Counted from the first letter of the stretch, positions 32,324 through 42,704 are shown. The stretch is 64,000 nucleotides of DNA from Bacteroidota bacterium (GCA_022709385.1 JAKLIX010000021.1:1-64000); one strand, 5' to 3'. Notes: generated by a model from the letters alone, not told the origin. Translations and numbers: made by a program.

Positions 32324-35300
32324 ATGAAAAGTTTCTTTCCCCTTTGCGGCAGGCTGCTCCTGCTTCCGCTGGCAGTTTGCGCCTTTACGGCTTTTGGCCG
32401 GCAAGCCGTTGTGGCAGAAAAAAGCCACAATGACAGCCACCCCGCCGGCCATCCCCGGTCATCCCTCATTGAAAAAGCAAACATTCAGAAAACAGCGGTA
32501 CTGGAGGCGATCCGGCAACTGAAGCTCCGCATTTCCATTGAAAAGCCCGATGCCTCCGAAAAACTTCTGCAGCGCCTGGACCAATTCGGGGACCAGCTCA
32601 ATACAACTGCCGTTTATTTACTCTTTGAAGCACAAGGCCGGTTCTATTTACTGAATTGCTCGACCTATGGGATTGTATCAGTGGGCAAGTACAAGGGCGG
32701 GAACCATCCGCTCGACAGGGGACTGCGGCATGCTGCGGCATCCGCAGCAGGAAACATCCCAGTGGTATTCGTATTCGACACACACAAGGCAGGGATCGTT
32801 TTTGACGAGGCTTATCCTTCTGTGATTGCCATTGGCGTCGGCGCAGAAATCCGAACGAAATACCAGGGACAGGGGATGGTGTTCCGGAATCAGAACCCGG
32901 TCGTGGTGGCCGGTTTCTCCGTCAACCAATGTTCTGGTGAAGAAGGCGGGGGTGTAGCCATTGAAGATGCCGAAGTGATGCTGCTTCTGAACGCATTCAG
33001 CAGCAACAAGGCAGCGGAACAAGGGGGAGGTGTCTGCTGCGGCAACAGTAGCGGCAGACAGGCCCTGCTGTGGATGAATTTTTTTCAGGGGAATACGGCT
33101 CCATCGGGCGGGGGCCTTGCCCTGGCCGGCGACACTTCCTCCCTGGTGATGGGCAATTGGTTTGAAAACAATCTAGCTACCGGGAAAGGCGGTGGTATTT
33201 ATATGACGAACTGCTGCCTGTCGCTGCTTGCAGGCAATTATATCAGAGAGAATACCGTACCGGCAGGCTCCGGCGGCGGCATCGGATTGGAACATTGCGC
33301 CGGTGCAATCATTGCTGGCAATGTTATTTCCAATAACGAAGCCTTTCAAAACGGGGGAGGGATTGCCTGCATGGCAGACAGCGCTTTCATTCACATTCCC
33401 GTATTGCTTTCATGCAACCGTATCACTTCCAATGCTGCTTCGCAACTCGGGGGAGGGATATCGGTGAAGGACGACCAGGAGGTGCTCATCATCGGAAATA
33501 TGATCACCTATAACGAAGCAGACAGCGGCGGGGGTATCTTTTTACATACCTCCAACCTGATCACCCAGGCCGGGGGGAATGAGATCCGGAGCAATCATGC
33601 CGTCAAAGGCGGTGGACTGTACAGTTACAACGCAGCTTCCATCGTTTATGCCAACAAGTTTGAGACGAACACCGCCGATTCCTGCGGCGCCGGCTTCATG
33701 GGATTTAACTGCGGAACCCTTGCACATAATACACTTTCAGACAACCAGAGTCCCTGCGGGGCGGGCATGCAGCTTGAAGGGGGGAACAGCCCGCGCATCC
33801 ACGACAATTTCATCTCCGGCAACCTGGCGGACAGGGGTGCCGGGGCCTGTATCAGCGGCGGATGCGATGCGCTGGTGTACGAAAACACTTTCAGTTCGAA
33901 TGAAGCTGCGACAGCAGGCGGAGGACTTTTCATCCGGGGAAACGGCACCCATCCCCTGATCGATACGGCCAATCTCTTTCTGAACAACAAAGCCGGTGAA
34001 GGCGGCGCCATCTGGTTCGGATATTCTTCAGAACCGGTGATCTGCAGGAGTTATTTCAGGAATAACCTCGCCACCCGTGGCGGAGCCGTGGCGGCAGCGG
34101 CTTCCCAGGCCGTCGTCAGCGACAATGCGTTTGTTTCCAACAAGGCCTTACAGTGCGGAGGAGCGGTATACGTTTATCCGGGACAGACCCTTGATATCAG
34201 CAACAACCTTTTCAGCAACAACATTGCCGGTTATGTGCCTCCGGGACAGCCGTTTCCTGTCGCGACCGGGAAACCGCTCAGCCCGCCAAGGGGCGGAGCC
34301 GTCATGGCCGACGGACCGGGAACGGTGGTCCGTTTCCTGCACAACCGGTTTACGGAGAACCTGTCCATGTTGTCGGACGGGGGAGCCGTGGCTCTGGGGT
34401 CGGTGGACGGAACTTTCAATCAAAACACCTTTCTTGCGAACTTTGCCGCCTACGGAGGTTTGAACGGAAGGGGCGGCGCGGTTTACAGCGAGGACTCCCG
34501 GCTGAATCACAGCGGTGACAGCCTGTTGTGGAATGTGGCCACACATGGCGGGGGCATGGCATTTCAGGGAAGCGGCGCCGACACCCTGAACCACTGTGTG
34601 TTCATGTATAACATCGCCGACAAGGACAGCCTTTCGGCAGGACTGGGCGGGGCCGTCTTTCTCAACGGAACGGTATTTACAGACAGCCTGATCATTGTTA
34701 ACAGTGACTTTCAATACAACTACGCAGCCCTGGGTGGGGCCATCGGGATCACTTCAGGCGCTTCCTCAGTCAAAAGCAGTGTTTTCTCCTCCAACCGCGC
34801 CGCATCCTTCTCAGGCAGCGGCTCGGGAGGTGCCATCCATGCCGGCAGCCAGCAAAGCCGTTTGCAGCTGGGCGGAAACGAAGCGCTGGAAGAAGGAAAC
34901 CTGTTTGAGCAAAACACTGCAGGCCGTCCCGCCCTGCCCGGGTTTGCACATGGTGGTGCCCTTTCCCTGACAGATGGGGCCAAGGCAGACATTTTCGGGA
35001 ACACCTTCAACAACCACAATGCCTGCAGCGGAAGAGGCGGTGCGGTTTACCTCCAGGGAACGGGAACCTGGTGCCGCTTCGGGGAATACAACGAGGGTCC
35101 GATCACCCAGCACCCCTGGCCATCCTTTCAATACGGCAACATCATCCAGAACAACAACCGCAGCCTTTCCGACTCCGTCTCCTACCCGGTGATCCACTGG
35201 CCAACTGATACCACCATCAATCCCTCCCTGCCGGATACCCTCGTCACTCCGCCCGTCTGGCCCGATACCACCCGGCAAACACTCCCTCTTACTGCCCTGG

Positions 35301-38300
35301 CAAAGGGAATACCGCTGTCTGTCCTTCCGGAGGAAGCCTTCACTCCCCTGACATTTTTGTATGTCCATGAAAAATATTACGGTCTGAAGCTTTTGGATGC
35401 CACCCACCCCACCCATATGCTGCTTCGGGATTCCATCCGGCCGGACAAACCAATAATAGATTATTGTTCAGGTAATCAAAGACTTGCAGTACTTCTCCAC
35501 CCTGACGGGCTGCTGCTGTACAGTACTGACTCCCTGGTCACGGCCCATCACCTGCTTTTCACCGACAGCATCTCCCTTCCCGACTCCTCGTTCCGTTGTA
35601 TCAGCCTGGGAGGGAACAGGCTGTTTTTGTCGAATGAGCGGGAGATCCACGCCCTTTCGCCCGGAGACAGCACCCACCAGCTCAGCCTGCTGTACACCAG
35701 CCAGGATACGGGCGACTGCAGTTTTTCCTTCCTAAAACACAGCGGCGACAGGCTTTATGCCATCCTCGACAGGGACAGCTGCTCTGAAATCCTGGTATTC
35801 TACTGGCTGGGCGGCGAACTGACGCCCGCCGGAAGCTTTGTGATGCCGGTACCAGACGATGTGTTCGAACTGAACGACACCCTGTATGTCACGATACAGG
35901 CCACACAGAACGGAGTGCCCGTCTGGATGATAAAAGCGCTGGATTGCACCCAGGCCTGGAATATTCAGGAGATCCCCGCTCTTTCTCAATTTAGCTTTAC
36001 GCAGGAAGTCCTTTCCATTTATGCCGATCCGTCGCGCATGTTCGTCGTGCTGCCGGATGAGATCCGGGTAACAGAAAAAGCATTTAACCTGACGATCATT
36101 TACCCCCTGGCTGGAGCCCAGTACGTCGACCTGAACTCCAAGCCCTTATCTCAGTATATATTTGGTGCTTCTCCCGCGGCAGGAATCGTATCGATGAGTA
36201 AAACCATGCTCAACCCGCTTGATACACTGGCACCGGATCTGCTGTCCGCACCGCTTTCCTTTACCTGGCCTGCCCTGCTGTCATTCCCGCCTGAGCCTGC
36301 ATGGACACCGGATATTCCGCTCATTCCGGACACCGTGGTCTTTGATCCGCCTCCAGGAGCAGGCAAATTCCTGCCCAGTCCACCGAAAAACCTGCCTTTC
36401 CCCAATCCCGTATTCCCCTGCGACAGCAGCAAGCTCCTGATCACACTTGACGGCGGTTTTCTGGCCGTGGTGGATAAGGCTGAAGCGGCCGTGAGGGGAA
36501 ACCTCATCGGCGGGGAAAGCCTTGAAGAAGCCAATACGGCCCGGCAGTGCGGGGGCGGAATCTTTGTCCTGGACGGCGGGCGTGACCTGAGCATCGGCGA
36601 CACCAATCCTCCTCAGAAAGATTACACCAACTTTGTCCGTGGTAACCTGGCTGCCAGGGGAGGCGGCATCTATGTGAAAAACCACAGGGATCAAACACTC
36701 CCGGTCATCAACAACCATATCGGCGGCCGGACCAGGTATGCGGGGAACCATGCAGGAGAGACCGGCGGCGGCATCTGGGCAGATTCCAGCCATCTCAGCC
36801 TGCAGATGAATTACATCCTGTGCAACTCCTGTGGATTTGATTCGGTGAAGGAATTCAATACCGTACTGCCGGGCTACGGTGGCGGGATCGGCATCCGTCA
36901 ACCAGGCAATACCGATATCGGGTACAACTGGATCATCGGTAATTTTTCCATGGGAAATGCCGGAGGCCTTGGGCTTGCCGGTATCCGGCAGCCAAACACC
37001 GGCCTGCAAATCCATCACAACACCTTTACGGAAAACCATGCCGTTGATGAAGGAACTCCCCGGGAAGATGATACCCTGGTGAGGCCTGTGGGAACGGAGA
37101 TCTGCATCAACCTTCAGGACGACAGCCTCTGGGTGCTCAATATCCCTGTCGTTCAGCTTCATCACAACCTGGTGGAAAGCCTGGGCATCACGGATGCCTA
37201 TGCGCTGGCCGTGGATACGGTGCGCTCCGATACGGCGGCCGTGGATCTTCAGGACAACAATCTGTGGAGCATTTCAGGGAAGAAATATGCCGGAGTGCGT
37301 GATCAGACAGGACTGAACGGGAATGTATCCATCGTTCCTTCCTATGCCGATCCCGCCGCAGGCGATTACAACATTCTTGCCGCTTCGCCTTCCGCAACAT
37401 ACGGCTGGAGTCCTGCACCCGCGAGCAGCGGGATTTCATGTGACACATTGCGGGTACCTTCGGGATATCCCCTGATCCAGGCCGCCATGAATGCCGCCGG
37501 ATATGGCGACTGCATCCTGGTAGACACTTCCTACCAGCCGGCAAACGAGAGTTTCCCCGTGCAGGTAAAAGACGGTGTCAACCTGACGGGAGCCGCATTT
37601 GCCGGGGAAAGAGACCTCAGCCTGATCAGGAGACAGCTGATCGACGGTCAGGGCGCCGCCAGTATCTTCATCCTGCAGGACTGCGGGCCGAGGACACTGA
37701 TACGGGGCTTCAGCCTGACGAATGCTTCCACCGCCATCAGGGCCTTTCACAGCGGAGGCCGCATTTACCATAATGTATTCTTCAACAACGGCGACGATTT
37801 CAAAATCAGCTGCGACTCAGCGGAAAACGGCATGCCCGTGATCTATCCCGATCACAATACCATGAGGGGAAATGCCGTGGTGCTGTTCAGTGCCGGCACG
37901 CCGGGTGAAGAAGCAAGCGAACGGATTGCAGCAGGACCGGTATTTACTTATAATACTATCAATCAGCTTATTACTAACATCGACTCCCTCTATCCCGACC
38001 CGGTAAACCACAGGCCCGGGCCCTGGATCAATATCGGGCTGGCACACAACCATGGTCATTTGCAAGGGTATTATCCGGGTCTTCCCTGGCCTGTCAGCGG
38101 GATCAGCGGGGGAGACCCGGGCTTTTACGACACCCTTGCGGGAGACTACAGGCTGCAGAACAATTCCCATCTGCTGGATTTCCGGCGGTCGAACCGTTTT
38201 AGCGGGGCACTCTATGTAGCCCTGAGGCCAGATTTTGAATGTGCTGATACCCTGGCCTTTATCCCTTTCACAGTGCAACTCCTTGATTCATCCGAGGGGC

Positions 38301-38959
38301 ATCCCCGCGACAGCCTGCGTTATTGCTGGCATCTGTCCACCGGCGACAGTTCCATTGCGAAAAGCCCTGTCTTCACCATACAATCCGAAGGCTTGCACGG
38401 CTGTGCGCTCAGGGTGAGGGATCCTTACCAGTCGGAGTACCTGGAAAGGGACAGCCTGTTCCGGGGGCTTCTGCCCGGAGGGGCGATCCACGGGCTGGTC
38501 TATTACGACCGGCCTGATAAGCCTCTGATGGACTCAGTGAGGGTGGTGATCACTGACACGGCAGGCGGTTGGGCAGACACCCTGATGACTTCATCCATGG
38601 GAGATTACTGGATCAGCGGTCTGGCTGGAGGCAATTACGTACTGACGGCCGAACCCCTTCAGAATCCCGGCGGCATCAACATGATAGATGCCTTGCTGAC
38701 GCTGCTCCATTACGCAGGCCTCGACACCCTGAGCGGACTGCCCCTGTTGGCGGCCGATGTCAATGCATCCGGCAATGTGAATGCTGTCGACGGACTGCTG
38801 ATACAACGTTACTTCGTCGGCCTGATCCCGGGCTTCCCCCGTGGACCGTGGGTTGCAGAGATCATACCAGTGATCATCCCATCAGGCCAGAATACCTTCC
38901 GGAGTGTCCGGACGGCCGTCCTGTCGACCGGAGACGCCAACGCTTCCTTTCATCCCTGA
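32324..38959 (+). CDS. Giant secreted beta-helix protein with dockerin-like C-terminus, no T9SS tail
   Basis: 2,211 residues from ATG 32324 (KSFFPLCGRLLLLPLAVCAF signal region); an upstream in-frame TTG at 32303 would lie inside the promoter. Residues about 190-925 and 1370-1940 are right-handed parallel beta-helix made of many short coils with the motif N.A...GGGI/GGGL/GGAV. Between them (about 985-1320) is a propeller-like segment with a Leu-rich, Asp-rich pattern. About 1965-2045 look PKD-like. About 2050-2190 are a carboxypeptidase-regulatory fold followed by a dockerin-like module (GGINMIDALLTL, ADVNASGNVNAVDGLL). The same module precedes the cohesin-like and sorting domains of the protein at 15412-20904, but here the chain stops right after it, so the export tail is missing. 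Likely adhesin or polysaccharide-binding; truncation is possible. Confidence 0.83.
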   Translation: MKSFFPLCGRLLLLPLAVCAFTAFGRQAVVAEKSHNDSHPAGHPRSSLIEKANIQKTAVLEAIRQLKLRISIEKPDASEKLLQRLDQFGDQLNTTAVYLLFEAQGRFYLLNCSTYGIVSVGKYKGGNHPLDRGLRHAAASAAGNIPVVFVFDTHKAGIVFDEAYPSVIAIGVGAEIRTKYQGQGMVFRNQNPVVVAGFSVNQCSGEEGGGVAIEDAEVMLLLNAFSSNKAAEQGGGVCCGNSSGRQALLWMNFFQGNTAPSGGGLALAGDTSSLVMGNWFENNLATGKGGGIYMTNCCLSLLAGNYIRENTVPAGSGGGIGLEHCAGAIIAGNVISNNEAFQNGGGIACMADSAFIHIPVLLSCNRITSNAASQLGGGISVKDDQEVLIIGNMITYNEADSGGGIFLHTSNLITQAGGNEIRSNHAVKGGGLYSYNAASIVYANKFETNTADSCGAGFMGFNCGTLAHNTLSDNQSPCGAGMQLEGGNSPRIHDNFISGNLADRGAGACISGGCDALVYENTFSSNEAATAGGGLFIRGNGTHPLIDTANLFLNNKAGEGGAIWFGYSSEPVICRSYFRNNLATRGGAVAAAASQAVVSDNAFVSNKALQCGGAVYVYPGQTLDISNNLFSNNIAGYVPPGQPFPVATGKPLSPPRGGAVMADGPGTVVRFLHNRFTENLSMLSDGGAVALGSVDGTFNQNTFLANFAAYGGLNGRGGAVYSEDSRLNHSGDSLLWNVATHGGGMAFQGSGADTLNHCVFMYNIADKDSLSAGLGGAVFLNGTVFTDSLIIVNSDFQYNYAALGGAIGITSGASSVKSSVFSSNRAASFSGSGSGGAIHAGSQQSRLQLGGNEALEEGNLFEQNTAGRPALPGFAHGGALSLTDGAKADIFGNTFNNHNACSGRGGAVYLQGTGTWCRFGEYNEGPITQHPWPSFQYGNIIQNNNRSLSDSVSYPVIHWPTDTTINPSLPDTLVTPPVWPDTTRQTLPLTALAKGIPLSVLPEEAFTPLTFLYVHEKYYGLKLLDATHPTHMLLRDSIRPDKPIIDYCSGNQRLAVLLHPDGLLLYSTDSLVTAHHLLFTDSISLPDSSFRCISLGGNRLFLSNEREIHALSPGDSTHQLSLLYTSQDTGDCSFSFLKHSGDRLYAILDRDSCSEILVFYWLGGELTPAGSFVMPVPDDVFELNDTLYVTIQATQNGVPVWMIKALDCTQAWNIQEIPALSQFSFTQEVLSIYADPSRMFVVLPDEIRVTEKAFNLTIIYPLAGAQYVDLNSKPLSQYIFGASPAAGIVSMSKTMLNPLDTLAPDLLSAPLSFTWPALLSFPPEPAWTPDIPLIPDTVVFDPPPGAGKFLPSPPKNLPFPNPVFPCDSSKLLITLDGGFLAVVDKAEAAVRGNLIGGESLEEANTARQCGGGIFVLDGGRDLSIGDTNPPQKDYTNFVRGNLAARGGGIYVKNHRDQTLPVINNHIGGRTRYAGNHAGETGGGIWADSSHLSLQMNYILCNSCGFDSVKEFNTVLPGYGGGIGIRQPGNTDIGYNWIIGNFSMGNAGGLGLAGIRQPNTGLQIHHNTFTENHAVDEGTPREDDTLVRPVGTEICINLQDDSLWVLNIPVVQLHHNLVESLGITDAYALAVDTVRSDTAAVDLQDNNLWSISGKKYAGVRDQTGLNGNVSIVPSYADPAAGDYNILAASPSATYGWSPAPASSGISCDTLRVPSGYPLIQAAMNAAGYGDCILVDTSYQPANESFPVQVKDGVNLTGAAFAGERDLSLIRRQLIDGQGAASIFILQDCGPRTLIRGFSLTNASTAIRAFHSGGRIYHNVFFNNGDDFKISCDSAENGMPVIYPDHNTMRGNAVVLFSAGTPGEEASERIAAGPVFTYNTINQLITNIDSLYPDPVNHRPGPWINIGLAHNHGHLQGYYPGLPWPVSGISGGDPGFYDTLAGDYRLQNNSHLLDFRRSNRFSGALYVALRPDFECADTLAFIPFTVQLLDSSEGHPRDSLRYCWHLSTGDSSIAKSPVFTIQSEGLHGCALRVRDPYQSEYLERDSLFRGLLPGGAIHGLVYYDRPDKPLMDSVRVVITDTAGGWADTLMTSSMGDYWISGLAGGNYVLTAEPLQNPGGINMIDALLTLLHYAGLDTLSGLPLLAADVNASGNVNAVDGLLIQRYFVGLIPGFPRGPWVAEIIPVIIPSGQNTFRSVRTAVLSTGDANASFHP

Positions 38960-39031
38960 TCATCGCTGCCGTAAGGCGGTTTTCGTTTTCCCTGAACGCA
39001 TTTCCCTGAAAATCCTATTTTCGCAGATTAT

Positions 39032-39134
39032 TATACCGAAAGAACACAGGGATGCGATGTGTGTTACCTGAGTCATCGGTATTACTGAATCTAACCGAAA
39101 ATTGCTTCGCATTTTCACTAAGATTCATTATAAA
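39032..39134 (+). repeat. Dispersed repeat family 1, core copy D
   Basis: Intact 103-bp core: TATACCGAAAGAACACAGGG, ATGCGATGTGTGTTACC, GAGTCATCGGTATTACTGA, then the second hairpin ending AAGATTCATTATAAA. It lies between the beta-helix gene and the peptide transporter, and its last part is in frame with the transporter, which creates an apparent but unlikely upstream start. The 184-bp gap also holds a weak GCCGTAAGGC...TTTTCGTTTT hairpin after 38959. Confidence 0.85.
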
Positions 39135-39143
39135 GGGAAAAGC

Positions 39144-40436
39144 ATGAAAGCAGCAAAGAAGGGATCTGCCAGGCAGTTCGGCAAGAGTTTCTGGACGGTG
39201 ATCACCATGGAGTTCTTCGAAAGGGGATCCTATTACGGGGTGATGTCGGTTTTATCGGTTTACCTGGTCCTGTCAAAGGCAGAAGGAGGACTGAATTTTC
39301 CGAAAGAAAGCGTGGGTGTGATCAAAAGTGTGATCACGCCTTTGTTATATTTTTTACCCATCCTGGCCGGAGCCATCGGCGACCGTTTCGGTTACCGGAA
39401 AATTCTCTTCCTGGCATTCAGCCTGATGAGCCTGGGGTATCTTTTTGCAGGCTTTTCCACCACCTATGCCACGGTTTTCGGCAGCCTGCTGCTGATGGCT
39501 TTCGGTGCGGGCTTTTTCAAACCGCTGATATCCGGCACCATTGCGCGGGTTACCGACCACAGCAATGCATCTCTGGGTTTCGGAATCTATTACTGGTCGA
39601 TCAACCTGGGGGCCTTTCTTTTCCCCCTGATCCTGGTACCCTGGCTGAAAAGCATCTCTTTCAACTACATCTTCTTCATGGCCGCCATCGGCACGGGTTC
39701 CATGCTGCTGCTCAATTTGCTGGTTTTCAAAGAGCCCGTCTTGCAGAAAACCATCAAGCCCCTGCGCCAGGTTTTCAGGGAAATGGTGATGGTGCTGGGT
39801 GATTACCGTTTTATCGTGATGATCGTGCTGTATTCCGGCTTCTGGATCATGTACTTCCAGGTTTATGATTCAGTGCTCTGGTACCTGAAGGAGAAAGTGG
39901 ACATGTCGGGCTTCGACAGGCTTGTGAACAGTGTGCTGGCGCTGTTCATGGAGCATCCCTCCTGGAAATTCGACGCAGAGCATGTTACGGTGATGAATGC
40001 CGGTGCGATCATCCTGCTTCAGCTGCTGGTTTCAGGCATCGTCCGGAATAAAAAAGCGCTTCCCACCATGATCTTCGGCATTGCGCTGGGATCGGCAGGC
40101 ATGGGAATGCTTGCCATTTCGCCCTCGGGTTGGATCTTTCTGCTGTCGATGTTCGTATTTACCCTCGGGGAGATGATCGCTCACCCCAAGTTCATTTCTT
40201 ATGTAGGGATGACTGCTCCGGCGGACAAGAAAGCGCTCTACCAGGGGTATGCCTTCCTGTACGGGGTGATTGGCAGCGGCGTGGGCGGCATCCTGGGCGC
40301 ACATCTTTACGTACTCTTCGTGGAAAAGCTGAATCAGCCGTCACTGCTGTGGATCACCTTCAGCGGCATCGGAGTATTGACGATCATCGGACTGCTGGTT
40401 TACAACAGGGTGTTTGGCAGGAGCGGGAAGAACTGA
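39144..40436 (+). CDS. POT/PTR family proton-dependent oligopeptide transporter
   Basis: 430 residues from ATG 39144 (AAAGGGAAAAGC upstream). Eleven to twelve membrane helices. Family signature at the first helix: TMEFFERGSYYGVMSVL (ExxER-type motif for proton coupling). Next come the GDRFGYRKILF major-facilitator loop, then SINLGAFLFPL and the GEMIAHPKFISYVG region (PTR2 second signature area). It imports di- and tripeptides with protons across the inner membrane, which fits the neighbouring peptidase-rich genome. An extension to 39102 would be encoded by the repeat core and is rejected. Monocistronic and convergent with the acyl-CoA synthetase gene. Confidence 0.92.
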   Translation: MKAAKKGSARQFGKSFWTVITMEFFERGSYYGVMSVLSVYLVLSKAEGGLNFPKESVGVIKSVITPLLYFLPILAGAIGDRFGYRKILFLAFSLMSLGYLFAGFSTTYATVFGSLLLMAFGAGFFKPLISGTIARVTDHSNASLGFGIYYWSINLGAFLFPLILVPWLKSISFNYIFFMAAIGTGSMLLLNLLVFKEPVLQKTIKPLRQVFREMVMVLGDYRFIVMIVLYSGFWIMYFQVYDSVLWYLKEKVDMSGFDRLVNSVLALFMEHPSWKFDAEHVTVMNAGAIILLQLLVSGIVRNKKALPTMIFGIALGSAGMGMLAISPSGWIFLLSMFVFTLGEMIAHPKFISYVGMTAPADKKALYQGYAFLYGVIGSGVGGILGAHLYVLFVEKLNQPSLLWITFSGIGVLTIIGLLVYNRVFGRSGKN

Positions 40437-40452
40437 CAGCTATATTGGAAAA

Positions 40453-40472
40453 CCGGCCGGTCAGACCGCCGG
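40453..40472. terminator. Possible bidirectional terminator hairpin
   Basis: CCGGCCGG (40453-40460) / CCGCCGG (40466-40472) around TCAGA with a single bulge, between the convergent transporter and acyl-CoA synthetase genes. No T-run, so moderate support. Confidence 0.45.
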
Positions 40473-40473
40473 C

Positions 40474-42177
40474 TCAATCATCTTCGAGGGTGGAAGTATC
40501 CCCGATCTCTTCTCCCCATTCCTTAGCTTTTAGGATACGCCGCATGATCTTTCCCGACCTGGTTTTGGGCAGGTTGGGCACGAATTCGATCTCCTGGGGC
40601 ATGGCGAGGGGCGAGAGTTTCTTGCGGATGAAGTTCATGATGACCAGTTCGGTATCTTTATTCCCTTCGAATCCGGGTTTCAGGGTAACAAAAGCCTTCA
40701 CCACTTCCATGTTGATATCGTCGGGTTTGCTGACCACGGCAGACTCGGCCACCATCTCGTTTTCCAGCAGGGCGGATTCCACTTCGAACGGACTGACCAG
40801 GTGTCCGCCGGTATTGATCACATCATCGTCGCGGCCTACGAACCAGAAGTAGCCTTCGTTGTCGATACTGGAACGGTCGCCCGGCATATACCAGCCATTT
40901 TTGAATTTATTCTGGTAGGTGGTTTCATTGTTCCAATACATGCGCATCATGGAAGGCCAGCCCGGTTTGAATCCGATCAGGCCGATCTTACCGCTTTCGG
41001 GGATAGGTTCGAAGGTTTTGGGATCCACCACGCAGGCTTCGATGCCGGGAAAAGGTTTTCCCATCGACCCGGGTTTGATCTTCATGCCGGGATAGTTGCT
41101 GATCATGATGGAGCCCGTTTCCGTCTGCCAGTAAGTATCATAGAAGGGTTTGCCGAAGACCTTTTCAGACCAGATGACGGCTTCGGAGTTCAGGGGTTCG
41201 CCCACACTGGCGAGGTGGCGCAGGCAGGAGAGGTCGAAGCGGGTCACCAGTTCATTGCCGGCTTTCATCAGGGAGCGGATGGCCGTGGGCGCCGAGTACC
41301 AGACGGTAATCCTGTGTTTCTCGATAAACTTATACCAGGCTTCAGCTGAGAAACCCACGTCCATCACACACTGGGTGGCGCCCATGCTGAAAGGGCCGAT
41401 GATGCCGTATGAAGTTCCCGTAACCCATCCCGGATCGGCAGTACACCAGTAGATGTCGTCATCACGGACATCGAGCACCCACTTGGTGGTCAGGTACTGT
41501 GAGATCAGCGAATAATGCACATGCTTGACCCCCTTGGGCTGACCGGTGGTGCCGGAGGTGTAATGCAGCACGGAAGGGGTTTCTGCGAAGGTCGGATAAA
41601 TGCTGAAGGCATCCACCCAGGGCATATTCCACAGGTCCAGCGTCCTTTCCTTCGCGCCCAGCGGCCTGGCCGGATCGTGGTCTACGATGATCAGATATTC
41701 CAGGTCGGGAAGCTTGTCCATGATCTTCCTGACCTTGGGAGCATGTTTTTTCTGGGTGATGATGGCCCGGGTGCCGGCGTTTTCAAGCCTGACGAACAGC
41801 GACTCATCGCCGAAAGCAGAGAAGAGGGGCTGGGCAATGGCGCCGGTTTTCAGGATACCTACAAAACCGATATACAATTCGGGGATCTTATCCATGAACA
41901 GGCAAACCCTGTCGCCGGCTTCGATGCCGAGATCACGCAGGTACTGCCCGATGGTGTTGGATGTTTTGCGAAGGTCGTCGTAGGTCAGTTTCCTTTCATG
42001 ACCCATCAGCCCCTCCCAGATCAGGGCCGTTTTTTCCGCCTTACCCTGCAGGCAGATCCTGTCGGAACAGTACCAGCCGATATTGATCTCTTTGCCTGGC
42101 CGATAGTCCAGTTCTTTTTCAGATATCTCCCAGGAGAAATCCCTGAGTCTTTCATCATACGATCCGATGTGCGACAT
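40474..42177 (-). CDS. AMP-forming acyl-CoA (acetyl-CoA-like) synthetase
   Basis: 567 residues of the ANL superfamily. Core motif A3 YTSGTTGQPKG (residues 206-216), A5 DTYWQTETG, A7/A8 YMPGDRSSIDNEGYFWFVGRDDDVINTGGH region, and the catalytic lysine K543 in RSGKIMRR. It activates a carboxylate with ATP to acyl-AMP and then transfers it to CoA. Overall similarity is to acetyl/propionyl-CoA synthetases of the AcsA type (motifs TADPGWVTGTSYG, CTADPG), but chain-length preference cannot be fixed. K543 is the residue acetylated for control in related enzymes. AcpS lies about 40 nt upstream on the same strand, but about 375 nt of coding separates starts; operon possible. Confidence 0.92.
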   Translation of the reverse strand: MSHIGSYDERLRDFSWEISEKELDYRPGKEINIGWYCSDRICLQGKAEKTALIWEGLMGHERKLTYDDLRKTSNTIGQYLRDLGIEAGDRVCLFMDKIPELYIGFVGILKTGAIAQPLFSAFGDESLFVRLENAGTRAIITQKKHAPKVRKIMDKLPDLEYLIIVDHDPARPLGAKERTLDLWNMPWVDAFSIYPTFAETPSVLHYTSGTTGQPKGVKHVHYSLISQYLTTKWVLDVRDDDIYWCTADPGWVTGTSYGIIGPFSMGATQCVMDVGFSAEAWYKFIEKHRITVWYSAPTAIRSLMKAGNELVTRFDLSCLRHLASVGEPLNSEAVIWSEKVFGKPFYDTYWQTETGSIMISNYPGMKIKPGSMGKPFPGIEACVVDPKTFEPIPESGKIGLIGFKPGWPSMMRMYWNNETTYQNKFKNGWYMPGDRSSIDNEGYFWFVGRDDDVINTGGHLVSPFEVESALLENEMVAESAVVSKPDDINMEVVKAFVTLKPGFEGNKDTELVIMNFIRKKLSPLAMPQEIEFVPNLPKTRSGKIMRRILKAKEWGEEIGDTSTLEDD

Positions 42178-42215
42178 ACTTTAAAAAGTGTTTTAAGTGA
42201 TTATCATCTTGTTAT

Positions 42216-42590
42216 TTAAGTCTCGAGAATGACGATGGCGATGGCGTATTCCTTTAAATGACTGACAGAAAGAAAGATACGTTGAATTCCCTTTTCGGCC
42301 GCAAGTTGTTCCGCCACTCCGCTGAGCCTTATTTCCGGTTTACCTGCGGCATCGTGTACCACTTCCACCTGGTTGAAGGAGATCCCCTGCGCCCATCCTG
42401 TTCCCAGCGCCTTCATAAAAGCTTCCTTGGCGGCAAAACGGGCTGCATAATGCTGGTGACTGAAACGTTTACTCTCACAGTAAGCGATCTCGGCAGCGGT
42501 AAACACCTTCAGGGTGAATCGTTCCCCCTTGCTTACCAGTCCGCCGACCCGCGATACTTCAATGATATCTGTTCCGGTTCCGTAAACCAT
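42216..42590 (-). CDS. acpS: Holo-[acyl-carrier-protein] synthase
   Basis: 124 residues from the ATG at 42590 (MVYGTGTDIIEVSR), the usual AcpS length. Earlier in-frame GTG and ATG codons at 42635 and 42611 add non-conserved residues. Motifs: GTDIIEVSR near the N-terminus (Mg-binding Asp) and FAAKEAFMKALGTGW (Glu/Lys of the active site). It transfers 4'-phosphopantetheine from CoA to the serine of acyl carrier protein, needed for fatty-acid synthesis. Located upstream of the acyl-CoA synthetase gene on the same strand. Confidence 0.93.
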   Translation of the reverse strand: MVYGTGTDIIEVSRVGGLVSKGERFTLKVFTAAEIAYCESKRFSHQHYAARFAAKEAFMKALGTGWAQGISFNQVEVVHDAAGKPEIRLSGVAEQLAAEKGIQRIFLSVSHLKEYAIAIVILET

Positions 42591-42704
42591 GCTGCTCCTT
42601 TTTACCACCATGAACTTTGACCGGCGAAGATACACAAATCCGCAGTATCCCTGTATGTGGGCCGATGTTTTTGAGGGAAGGGTTCAACCCTTAGCTGTGA
42701 GAAG

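Noticed and set aside
39102-39143. 14-residue N-terminal extension of the peptide transporter
   Set aside because: It is encoded by the end of the dispersed repeat core and is absent from the POT family pattern; ATG at 39144 is the natural start.
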